DNA from: an uncultured Collinsella sp.
GTDB lineage: Bacteria > Actinomycetota > Coriobacteriia > Coriobacteriales > Coriobacteriaceae
Assembly (NCBI GenBank): GCA_959605475.1
Contig: CAUHFS010000017.1
Span: 1 to 41,250 of the forward strand
Direction: 5' to 3'
Length of the DNA stretch: 41,250 nucleotides
Shown: positions 1-6,673 of the stretch, piece by piece
Layout: every line of letters begins with the position of its first letter
Numbering within the stretch: the stretch's first letter is position 1
The notes under the pieces: model-generated
What the model saw: the letters and a program-made list of their open reading frames with translations, nothing else
The model's database searches: none
What the model was told of the DNA's origin: nothing
Translations under genes and position numbers: made by a program

Positions 1-1275
1 GAGGAGCAGACCGGCTCCGATGTAGTCATCACCGAGCTGGGCGGCACGATCGGCGACATCGAGTCCCAACCGTTTGTCGAGGCCATTCGTCAGTACCGCA
101 AGGAGGCCGGCCCCGAGAACGTCTGCTACATCCACGTGTCGCTCGTTCCCTATATCGCCGCCGCCCACGAGGTCAAGACCAAGCCCACGCAGCATTCCGT
201 CAAGGAGCTCCGCAGCTTTGGCATCCAGCCCGATATCATCGTGCTGCGCTCCGACCACCATATCGATGACGCTATCCGCGGAAAGATCGCAAGCTTCTGC
301 GACGTCGACACCGATTGCGTCTTTACCAATGAGGACTGCGCGAGCATCTACGACGTGCCGCAGCTGCTTGCCGAGCAGGACTTTGACCTGCGTATTTGCG
401 AGCGCCTGGGCCTGGACCCGCGTGAGCGCGACATGAGCGAGTGGAATGAGTTCCTGCGCAAACAGAATCACGCCAACCATCACGCCGACAAGGTGAAGAT
501 CGCCGTCGTGGGTAAGTACACGCAGCTACCCGATGCGTACCTGTCGGTTATCGAGGCCCTGCACCATGCGGGCGTCTTCTACGATCGCCATGTGGACGTC
601 CAGCTGGTCGACGGCGAGAGCCTCGACGAGCAGAATGTCTCCGAGGTTCTGGGCGACGCCTCGGGCATCCTGGTCCCCGGCGGCTTTGGCAAGCGCGCCC
701 TGGAGGGCAAGATCCTCGCGGCCGAGTTTGCCCGTGAGCACAAGATTCCGTATCTGGGCATTTGCCTGGGTATGCAGGTGGCCGTGTGCGAGTTCGCCCG
801 CAATGTCGTTGGCCTTGCTGGTGCCAGCTCCTCCGAGTTTGATCCGGACGGTCCGTATAGCGTCATCGATCTGATGAGCTCGCAGGAGGACGTGACCGAG
901 AAGGGCGGCACCATGCGCCTGGGCGCCTATCCGTGCAAGCTCGCCGCCGATACTCTTGCTCGTGAGGCATATGGCGAGGAACTCGTCTACGAGCGTCACC
1001 GTCACCGCTTTGAGTTCAACAACGCCTTCCGCGACCAGCTCGAGGACGCCGGCTTGGTTATCTCGGGCCTGTCGCCCGACGAGCGCCTGGTCGAGATGGT
1101 CGAGCTGCCGCGCGACGTGCATCCGTGGTATGTGGCAACCCAGGCTCACCCCGAGTTCAAGAGCCGCCCGACCAACCCGCAGCCGCTGTTCCGAGAGTTC
1201 GTGCGTGCCTCGATCGGTCAGCACGAGGGTGTCGATCGCCTGCAGGTGACGCCCATGAACCTCGCTACGGACTAA
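1..1275 (+). CDS. pyrG: CTP synthase, C-terminal part (5' end outside window)
   Basis: Makes CTP from UTP, ATP and glutamine in cytosolic pyrimidine synthesis. The reading frame is open from base 1, so about 120 N-terminal residues are missing and 424 are visible. The fragment starts inside the synthase domain, with TELGGTIGDIES and HVSLVPYIAAAHEVKTKPTQ motifs. A linker leads to a class I glutamine amidotransferase domain from about residue 165 (KIAVVGKYTQLPDAY). The nucleophile Cys255 lies in GICLGMQ, and the His383/Glu385 pair lies in QAHPEF. An oxyanion-type PGGFGKR motif is also present. xerD begins two bases after the stop. The family identity is certain; only the left end is unknown. 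Confidence 0.98.
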   Translation, partial: EEQTGSDVVITELGGTIGDIESQPFVEAIRQYRKEAGPENVCYIHVSLVPYIAAAHEVKTKPTQHSVKELRSFGIQPDIIVLRSDHHIDDAIRGKIASFCDVDTDCVFTNEDCASIYDVPQLLAEQDFDLRICERLGLDPRERDMSEWNEFLRKQNHANHHADKVKIAVVGKYTQLPDAYLSVIEALHHAGVFYDRHVDVQLVDGESLDEQNVSEVLGDASGILVPGGFGKRALEGKILAAEFAREHKIPYLGICLGMQVAVCEFARNVVGLAGASSSEFDPDGPYSVIDLMSSQEDVTEKGGTMRLGAYPCKLAADTLAREAYGEELVYERHRHRFEFNNAFRDQLEDAGLVISGLSPDERLVEMVELPRDVHPWYVATQAHPEFKSRPTNPQPLFREFVRASIGQHEGVDRLQVTPMNLATD

Positions 1276-1277
1276 GG

Positions 1278-2219
1278 GTGCCGGCGAACAAAGAACATAC
1301 CGAAGCTACTCCCTCGTCGCTCGCCGTGGCGGCGGGGGAGTATCTCGATTACCTCGCGGTCGAGCGGGGTTTGGCGCGCAACACGATTGCGGCCTATCGT
1401 CGTGACCTGACGACGTACTGCGCCTATCTGGAGCGGGCGGGTATTGTGTCTTTTGAAGAGGTGACTCGTCAGGTCGTGGAGGGCTTTGTCGCCGACCGCC
1501 GCGATGGGGGCTATTCCGATGCTTCGGTGGAGCGTGCGCTTGCGGCCGTGAAGGGCCTGCATGCCTTTTTGGTGCGCGATGGGGCCGTGGCCCAAAACCC
1601 GACGGCGGTGTTGCGCCTGCCTAAAAAGGCTGAGCGTTTGCCGGAGTATCTATCGGTGGAGGATGTTTCGGCACTGCTCGATCAAGATTTTCCCGAGGGC
1701 GAGATGGGACTGCGCGACCATGCCATCTTGGAAGTGCTCTACGGATGCGGTTTGCGTGTGAGCGAGTTGGTGGGGCTCGATGTGGGCGATATCCATATTG
1801 ACGATGGCTTTGTACTCGTTCGCGGTAAGGGCTCAAAGGAACGCCTGTCCCCACTGGTGGGAAGCGCGGCGCGAGCTCTGACGCTCTATGTAACTGAGGG
1901 ACGTTCTCGCTTGGCGGCCCATGCCCGCGGAACCGAGACCTCGGCGGTCTTTTTAAATAAGAACGGACGTCGCCTGTCGCGCCAAGCCGTGCATGCGATA
2001 TGCGAGCGGTATGGGCGTCAGGTGGGGCTGGTGGGGCTCCATCCCCATACCTTGCGCCACTCCTTTGCCACCCACATGCTCGCGGGTGGTGCCGACCTGC
2101 GTGTGCTGCAGGAGATTTTGGGCCATGCCGATATTTCGACCACGCAGGTCTACACGCATGTCGACCGAACGCAACTGACCGAGGTCTATCTGGCGGCGCA
2201 TCCGCTAGCACATCGCTAG
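1278..2219 (+). CDS. xerD: Site-specific tyrosine recombinase XerD
   Basis: Cytosolic recombinase that with a partner resolves chromosome dimers at dif during division. The protein is 313 aa, the usual length. It has an N-terminal SAM-like core-binding domain (about residues 15-100) and a C-terminal catalytic domain. All tyrosine-recombinase residues are visible: Arg160 (GCGLRVSEL), Lys184 (RGKGSKER), His257 and Arg260 (HTLRHSFATHML), His283 (LGHADISTTQ) and Tyr292 (VYTHVD). I chose the GTG at 1278 because it directly follows the pyrG stop and gives the expected N-terminus. An ATG at 1125 lies inside pyrG and would add a frame-shadow extension, and a GTG at 1326 is also possible. Its position before the division cluster suits its role. 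XerC and XerD are hard to tell apart by eye; XerD is favoured by context. Confidence 0.93.
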   Translation: MPANKEHTEATPSSLAVAAGEYLDYLAVERGLARNTIAAYRRDLTTYCAYLERAGIVSFEEVTRQVVEGFVADRRDGGYSDASVERALAAVKGLHAFLVRDGAVAQNPTAVLRLPKKAERLPEYLSVEDVSALLDQDFPEGEMGLRDHAILEVLYGCGLRVSELVGLDVGDIHIDDGFVLVRGKGSKERLSPLVGSAARALTLYVTEGRSRLAAHARGTETSAVFLNKNGRRLSRQAVHAICERYGRQVGLVGLHPHTLRHSFATHMLAGGADLRVLQEILGHADISTTQVYTHVDRTQLTEVYLAAHPLAHR

Positions 2220-2255
2220 CACATCGCTGACCTGCATATTTATAAATACTAAAGG

Positions 2256-2323
2256 GGACGGGCCCCAGATTGCCGAGACGCACTTTTGCGCGCATGGGCA
2301 ATCTGGGGCTCGTCCATTTTTTC
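2256..2323 (+). terminator. Intrinsic terminator after xerD
   Basis: A 19-bp stem pairs 2256-2274 with 2296-2315 (one G-T wobble). It is followed by ATTTTTT at 2316-2322. This separates pyrG-xerD from the mraZ operon. Confidence 0.93.
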
Positions 2324-2359
2324 GCTAGACACCGACGCGGCGGTGGGCCGTGTGTACCG

Positions 2360-2378
2360 TGGGTGGGGGAGTTTGGGG
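2360..2378 (+). promoter_or_regulatory. Upstream TGGG repeat cluster (candidate MraZ box)
   Basis: TGGG occurs at 2360, 2364 and 2374. The last two form an exact TGGGG-N5-TGGGG arrangement. MraZ in Escherichia coli is known to bind TGGGN repeats separated by five bases. The assignment here is inference from that pattern. Confidence 0.45.
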
Positions 2379-2414
2379 GCGATGTGAACGGCGTGTAAAG
2401 GGACGTAAAAATCG

Positions 2415-2440
2415 CCTCAAGGTCAACTTGAAGGTTGAGG
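2415..2440. promoter_or_regulatory. MerR-type dyad upstream of mraZ
   Basis: A dyad has outer arms CCTCAA (2415-2420) and TTGAGG (2435-2440) and inner core CAACTTGAAGGTTGA (2424-2438). The shape, long symmetric arms of CTCAAG/CTTGAG type, is that of MerR-family operators. A near copy of the core lies before ftsZ at 16949-16963. Confidence 0.5.
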
Positions 2441-2503
2441 TTCGCGGGCGTGGTTCTACAGGTGGCATCCCGCCTTTGCTGCAAACACAACATATTGTGT
2501 TTT

Positions 2504-2517
2504 CGAACATATGCTCG
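2504..2517. promoter_or_regulatory. LexA-like box upstream of mraZ
   Basis: CGAACATATGCTCG matches 13 of 14 positions of the Gram-positive/actinobacterial LexA consensus CGAACRNRYGTTYG. The mismatch is C for T at the eleventh base. It lies about 70 bases upstream of the -35 box of the mraZ promoter. Binding is not proven. Confidence 0.4.
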
Positions 2518-2536
2518 GGGGTGTTTTACAACATAT

Positions 2537-2597
2537 TGGGGGTGGAATGGTGGGGAGGGGTGGGGGAAGGGGTGGGGAAAGGTGTTGAAAAATGGGG
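2537..2597 (+). promoter_or_regulatory. TGGG repeat run at the mraZ promoter (candidate MraZ operator)
   Basis: TGGG boxes occur at 2537, 2551, 2561, 2573 and 2593, within a G-rich run. The 2551/2561 pair has the exact TGGGN-N5-TGGGN spacing known for MraZ autoregulation in E. coli. The run reaches into the promoter: the last box lies between -35 and -10, where bound protein would block RNA polymerase. Confidence 0.6.
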
Positions 2598-2613
2598 CGG
2601 TTCCCCATATTAT
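2585..2613 (+). promoter_or_regulatory. Sigma70-type promoter of the mraZ operon
   Basis: TTGAAA at 2585-2590 and TATTAT at 2608-2613 are separated by 17 bases. This is the best promoter match in the gap. It leaves a leader of about 60 bases before mraZ. Confidence 0.65.
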
Positions 2614-2681
2614 TGATGACGTCGACAGGCGGGGTGGTTCCCCGCGTACGTGCCATCTGAGTAACCGAGGGGAGGGCGCAC

Positions 2682-3116
2682 ATGGGAATGACTGGTGCAT
2701 ATGAGCGCAATCTCGATGCAAAAGGTCGTCTGTCCCTGCCTGCACCCCTTCGCGAGGAGCTTGGAGAGCACGTTCGCGTGTTCAAAGCCCTGGATGTCGA
2801 TGCTCTGTACGTGTTCTCTGCCGAGGCCTTCGATAAGTGGGTCGAAGGACTCTTCGCGGGTCGTGAGGACCACGAGGGTTTTAACCCGCGTGACATTAAC
2901 GACCAGAAGCTCATGAGGGCGATCAACAAGCGCACCACGTCGATGGATGTGGACAGCGCCGGTCGTATCGGTCTTTCCGAGTCTCTCCGCAAGCAGGCGA
3001 ATCTCGACCGCGAGGTCACGGTTGTGGGCAACTACGACCACCTTGAGGTTTGGGATCGCGCCGCGGCCGATGAGGACGATGACGATGAGGCCCTGCTGGA
3101 CCTCTTCTTCTCGTAA
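2682..3116 (+). CDS. mraZ: Transcriptional regulator MraZ
   Basis: DNA-binding regulator, usually the first gene of dcw clusters, which represses its own operon in studied bacteria. The protein is 144 aa, the usual size. It has two SpoVT-AbrB-like domains, centred on DAKGRLSLPAPLR (about residues 12-24) and DSAGRIGLSESLRKQ (about 89-103). MraZ forms rings that bind repeated TGGGN sites, and such sites lie just upstream here. The C-terminus carries an acidic stretch (DEDDDDEALLDL). The ATG at 2682 follows GAGGGGAGG at good distance; an ATG two codons later (2688) is possible. rsmH follows after 20 bases. Confidence 0.96.
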   Translation: MGMTGAYERNLDAKGRLSLPAPLREELGEHVRVFKALDVDALYVFSAEAFDKWVEGLFAGREDHEGFNPRDINDQKLMRAINKRTTSMDVDSAGRIGLSESLRKQANLDREVTVVGNYDHLEVWDRAAADEDDDDEALLDLFFS

Positions 3117-3136
3117 GGGCAAGGCACGGGTAACGG

Positions 3137-4102
3137 ATGGAGCGTGGGATCTTGACACAAGAATATCGGCATGAACCTGTCATGCTCGGCGAAGTGCTTG
3201 AGTCGCTGCAGCTAAAGAGCGGCTCCGTTGTCTGCGATTGCACCCTTGGCGGTGCCGGCCATTCGGTAAAGATGGCCGCACAGGTGGGGGAGACGGGCCT
3301 TTTGCTCGGCGTCGATCAGGACGACATGGCCCTCGAGGCCGCTGGCGCCCGTCTGGACCGCGAGGTTCCCGGCGTTCCGCACCAGCTGCTGAAGGGCAAC
3401 TTCGGCGACTTGGACGAGCTGCTTTGCTCGGCCGAGGTGCCCGGGGTCGATGGCTTCCTGTTCGATTTGGGCGTTTCGTCACCGCAACTCGATATCCCTG
3501 GCAGGGGCTTTTCGTATAACGAGGACGCCCCATTGGACATGCGGATGGATCCGGGCAATAACACCTTAAACGCAGCTGAGGTCATCAACACCTATAACGA
3601 ACACGACCTCGCCCGGATTCTACGCGTCTACGGCGAAGAGAAGTTCGCCTCGCAGATCGCGCGCGAGATCGTGCGCCGCCGCGAGCAAGAACCGATCGAA
3701 ACCACCGGCCAATTTGTCGAGATCATCAAGGCGGGTATCCCAGCTGCCGCTCGTCGGCATGGTGGACACCCGGCCAAGAAAAGTTTCCAAGCCATTCGCA
3801 TCGAGGTCAATCACGAGCTCGATGTGCTCGAACGAGGGCTTGATGCCGCCACCAGGTGGCTCAACCCGGGCGGACGTATCTGCGTCATTTCGTATCACTC
3901 GCTCGAGGACCGTATCGTAAAGAACCACTTTAAGGAGATGAGCCAGGGGTGCACGTGTCCGCCGGAGATTCCGGTGTGCGTGTGCGGCAACGTGCCGATA
4001 CTCAAGGTCATCACCCGCAAACCCCTGGTTGCCCAGCCTGATGAGGTTGAGCGCAACCCTCGGGCGAGATCAGCCAAAATCCGCGTGGCGCAGCGTCTGT
4101 AG
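3137..4102 (+). CDS. rsmH: 16S rRNA m4C1402 methyltransferase RsmH (MraW)
   Basis: Methylates N4 of C1402 in the 16S rRNA P site using S-adenosylmethionine. The protein is 321 aa and matches the family throughout: YRHEPVMLGEVLE near the start, the SAM loop CTLGGAGHS (about residues 36-44), FDLGVSSPQLD, RGFSYNEDAPLDMRMD, the YHSLEDRIVK motif and a C-terminal PRARSAKIR. The Cys-rich stretch CTCPPEIPVCVCG near residue 280 is common in Gram-positive members. The ATG at 3137 has a weak ribosome site. A TTG at 3152 lies 10 bases after GGAG and would start closer to the conserved region. Second gene of the dcw operon. Confidence 0.96.
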   Translation: MERGILTQEYRHEPVMLGEVLESLQLKSGSVVCDCTLGGAGHSVKMAAQVGETGLLLGVDQDDMALEAAGARLDREVPGVPHQLLKGNFGDLDELLCSAEVPGVDGFLFDLGVSSPQLDIPGRGFSYNEDAPLDMRMDPGNNTLNAAEVINTYNEHDLARILRVYGEEKFASQIAREIVRRREQEPIETTGQFVEIIKAGIPAAARRHGGHPAKKSFQAIRIEVNHELDVLERGLDAATRWLNPGGRICVISYHSLEDRIVKNHFKEMSQGCTCPPEIPVCVCGNVPILKVITRKPLVAQPDEVERNPRARSAKIRVAQRL

Positions 4103-4192
4103 GCGCGACCGCGCGATATTGGACCTCCCGCTCGCACCATAAACGAAGCTTAAACACACTACCAACGTACTCGGGATGGGAGGCGGCATATC

Positions 4193-4663
4193 ATGGGCTA
4201 CAACACTTCAAACGCAGCACTCGCCTATGATATGAACGCCATGCCCGCCTATCGTGAGACGCCGCAGGCCCCCGTTGCTCCCCGTGAGCAGCGCACGCCG
4301 CGCTTTGATGTCTACACGGGCGCGGGCCGTCAGGCAAACCAGGCGGTAAGCCCGGTTTTCATGAGCGTTCTTAAAACGTTTTGCATCATTGCGGCTATCT
4401 TCATGACGATCGGCGTCGCCCGCGTGGCGCTCGCCGGCGTTACGGCCCAGGTGCTCAACAGCAACGCCGAGCTTACCAACACGCTCGAAAAGGCGACCGA
4501 TGAGAGCTCCGACCTGGAGGTCATGCATTCGGTCTATGGCGCCGACACGCGCATTCGCGACCTTGCGGGCGCTTATGGCATGGTGGAGCCCAGCGAGAGC
4601 GTTACACTTGACTTTTCGCAGGATGCAGCCGCGGGCGCCAACGCGACCGCGACCGCTCAGTAG
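4193..4663 (+). CDS. ftsL: FtsL/DivIC-like small divisome membrane protein
   Basis: Likely bitopic division protein of the FtsL/DivIC type, which bridges FtsQ and the FtsW-FtsI synthase. The 156-aa protein has a cytoplasmic N-terminus of about 53 residues rich in Pro/Arg, one membrane helix at about residues 54-82 (VLKTFCIIAAIFMTIGVARV) and a short heptad-like segment (NSNAELTNTLEKATDESSDLE). A GMVEPSESV motif follows; 'Gly-Met/Leu-x-x-Pro' is typical after the coiled coil in FtsL. The tail is Ala-rich. Position between rsmH and ftsI is the standard place for ftsL. Sequence conservation is low in this family, so the call rests on topology and position. GGGAGG precedes the ATG. Confidence 0.75.
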   Translation: MGYNTSNAALAYDMNAMPAYRETPQAPVAPREQRTPRFDVYTGAGRQANQAVSPVFMSVLKTFCIIAAIFMTIGVARVALAGVTAQVLNSNAELTNTLEKATDESSDLEVMHSVYGADTRIRDLAGAYGMVEPSESVTLDFSQDAAAGANATATAQ

Positions 4664-4680
4664 CAAGACGGTAGCTGAGT

Positions 4681-6546
4681 ATGACAAATGACTATCGCCG
4701 CGGTTCCGACGGGGGCCACGGTTCTGGACGTCCCTCGTCGCGGGGACGTTCTGGTTATCAAGGAACGGGTCGGCAATCTTACAACGCCGGGCGGTCCCGT
4801 GGCAACGACCCGGCGTCGCGACTTCGCGGCTCGGGCGGCCCTCAAGTGCATAACACCAGGTCGCGCAAGAGCTCGTCGACCGAATGGCTCACAGGCACGC
4901 CTCTGCCTCGCCGCAAAGCCGTCATGGGATTCATTGGGTTTGGCTTGGGCTTGGGCGTCTTTCGCCTTGCCGACTATCAAATTGTCGAAGCCGATAAACT
5001 GCGCGAGCGTGCCGATGCGCGTCGCCTGCTTGCGCAGACCCTCTATGCCAAACGTGGCACCATCTACGACCGCAACGGTAACGTGCTGGCGTCGTCGGTC
5101 GAATGTCGCAATATCGCCGTGAACCCGCAGCTTGTCGAGGATGTTGACAAGACGGTGTCGGCGCTGGTCAAGGCAACTGGAATCGATAAAAAGACCTGCC
5201 GTAAGCTCGTTGAGTCCGATGGAACCTGGGTGTATATCAAGCGCCAGGTGGACGAAGACGATGCTGTGGCGCTGGAGAAGAAGAACCTGCCCGGCGTGCT
5301 TTTTGAGCAGGCCATGAAGCGCGTATATCCATACGGCAATCTGGCATCGCAGGTGCTGGGTGTAGTGAATGTAGACAACGACGGCTTGACGGGTCTCGAA
5401 AAGCAATACAACAAACTTCTGACCGGCACGGACGGTTCTCTTGTGCGCGAGCGGGCGAGGGACGGTAGCTATATCGCGGGCGGCGCCTATAAAAAGGTTG
5501 CCGCGGTGGACGGCGTGGACATCGTGACGACGCTCGACGTCAATATCCAGCGTGCGGCCGAGGATGCCCTGGCAGAGGCTGTCGAGAAGACAAAGGCCAA
5601 GAACGGCTCGGCGCTGGTCACCGATCCTACGACAGGCGAGATCTTGGCAGCCTGCTCGTATCCGACCTACGACCAGACCAATTTGGAAAACGCCAAGACC
5701 GAGGATATGAACCTGCGCCTGGTCACCGACGCCTACGAGCCCGGCTCGGTCTTTAAGACGCTCGTGGCGGGCGCCGGCTTCGACTTGGGTGTCGTGCGGT
5801 CGAGTACGTCGTTTGAGGTGCCGGCGAGCATCAAGGTGGGCGACGATACCGTCACCGATGCCGACAAGCGCGACTATGCCATGACCATGGATGTGCGCGA
5901 GATGATGCGCCGTTCGTCCAACGTAGGCTTTGTCCTGGTGGGGCGCAAGATCGGTGCCGACGACTTTGCCGCCTATGTGGACAAGTGGGGCATCGGTCAC
6001 AGCTCGGGTGTCGATTTTCCGGGCGAGAGTCTGGGCATCGTCAAGGAGCGTGACCAGTATGACGGCGCCACGCTGGGCTCGATGAGCTTTGGACAGGCGC
6101 TGTCTGTCTCGCCGATTGAGATCGCACGTGCCGTGGGCGGCATCGCCAACGGCGGCGTGATGATGACCCCGCACTTCTATAAGTCCAGCAAAGGCGACGA
6201 GAAGGACTGGGGCGAAGGCGAGCGCGCGATTTCGGAGGACGCCGCATCCCAGGTGACATCGTGCATGCAGACGGTCGTGTCCGAGGGAACGGGCGTTGGC
6301 GGCGCGGTTGACGGCTATGACGTGGCGGGCAAGACCGGTACGGCCGAACGTGCCGACGAGAACGGCGGCTACCTCAAGGAGAACTACATGTCGTCCTTTA
6401 TGGGCTTTGCGCCGGCGCAATCGCCCAAGGTGCTGTGCTATATCACGCTCGACGGAACGCCGAGCGGCTCAGATGCCGCTGCGGTGCCGTTCCAGTCCAT
6501 TATGGCCAACGCGCTCGATGTGCTGGGTATCCCGCACACGAAGTAG
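4681..6546 (+). CDS. ftsI: Division-specific peptidoglycan transpeptidase (PBP2/FtsI class B PBP)
   Basis: Cross-links septal peptidoglycan and acts with FtsW. The protein is 621 aa. Residues 1-80 are a disordered basic Gly/Arg/Ser-rich cytoplasmic tail, followed by one membrane helix (about 81-97, VMGFIGFGLGLGVFRL). The class B dimerisation domain follows (RGTIYDRNGNVLASS). The transpeptidase domain has active Ser356 and Lys359 (GSVFK), S412-x-N414 (RSSNVG) and KTGTAE from Lys551. No PASTA repeats are present at the C-terminus, unlike SpoVD. The start at 4681 has only a weak ribosome site, 17 bases after the ftsL-like stop. murE, often next, is missing; murF follows after 127 bases. Confidence 0.95.
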   Translation: MTNDYRRGSDGGHGSGRPSSRGRSGYQGTGRQSYNAGRSRGNDPASRLRGSGGPQVHNTRSRKSSSTEWLTGTPLPRRKAVMGFIGFGLGLGVFRLADYQIVEADKLRERADARRLLAQTLYAKRGTIYDRNGNVLASSVECRNIAVNPQLVEDVDKTVSALVKATGIDKKTCRKLVESDGTWVYIKRQVDEDDAVALEKKNLPGVLFEQAMKRVYPYGNLASQVLGVVNVDNDGLTGLEKQYNKLLTGTDGSLVRERARDGSYIAGGAYKKVAAVDGVDIVTTLDVNIQRAAEDALAEAVEKTKAKNGSALVTDPTTGEILAACSYPTYDQTNLENAKTEDMNLRLVTDAYEPGSVFKTLVAGAGFDLGVVRSSTSFEVPASIKVGDDTVTDADKRDYAMTMDVREMMRRSSNVGFVLVGRKIGADDFAAYVDKWGIGHSSGVDFPGESLGIVKERDQYDGATLGSMSFGQALSVSPIEIARAVGGIANGGVMMTPHFYKSSKGDEKDWGEGERAISEDAASQVTSCMQTVVSEGTGVGGAVDGYDVAGKTGTAERADENGGYLKENYMSSFMGFAPAQSPKVLCYITLDGTPSGSDAAAVPFQSIMANALDVLGIPHTK

Positions 6547-6630
6547 GGGGTTACAATCTTTGGGGCGTGGTTTGTTGTCCCATATGAGGGGTGTTCACAT
6601 GCCCTGCACCACGCATGCGCGGCGCTGGGA

Positions 6631-6636
6631 TACAAT
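6631..6636 (+). promoter_or_regulatory. Possible -10 element before murF
   Basis: TACAAT lies 38 bases upstream of the murF start, in the longest gap between ftsI and murC. No clear -35 is visible. An internal promoter would make sense here but is weakly supported. Confidence 0.3.
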
Positions 6637-6673
6637 ACGCCGATAGCATTATTAGGTTTACAGGGGAGCTGCA

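Larger units (their letters stand above)
2324..2681 (+). promoter_or_regulatory. Control region of the mraZ (dcw) operon
   Basis: This is the only gap over 300 bases once the preceding terminator is included. I see no believable gene: short open frames are G-rich and resemble no protein family. From left to right it holds TGGG boxes (2360-2378), a MerR-type dyad (2415-2440), the palindrome ACACAA-N4-TTGTGT (2485-2500), a LexA-like box (2504-2517), three AACATAT repeats, a second run of TGGG boxes (2537-2597), a sigma70-type promoter (2585-2613) and two copies of the palindrome GGGG(C/T)GGTTCCCC. The ribosome binding site of mraZ (GAGGGGAGG) lies at the right end. Confidence 0.75.

Noticed and set aside
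2350..2616. 88-codon frame in the mraZ control region
   Set aside because: Overlaps TGGG repeats and the promoter; Gly/Val/Trp-rich translation explained by the repeats; no ribosome site.
6553..6614. GCGTGGT/ACCACGC inverted repeat between ftsI and murF
   Set aside because: Only 7 bp with a 36-base loop and no T run; not convincing as a terminator or operator.
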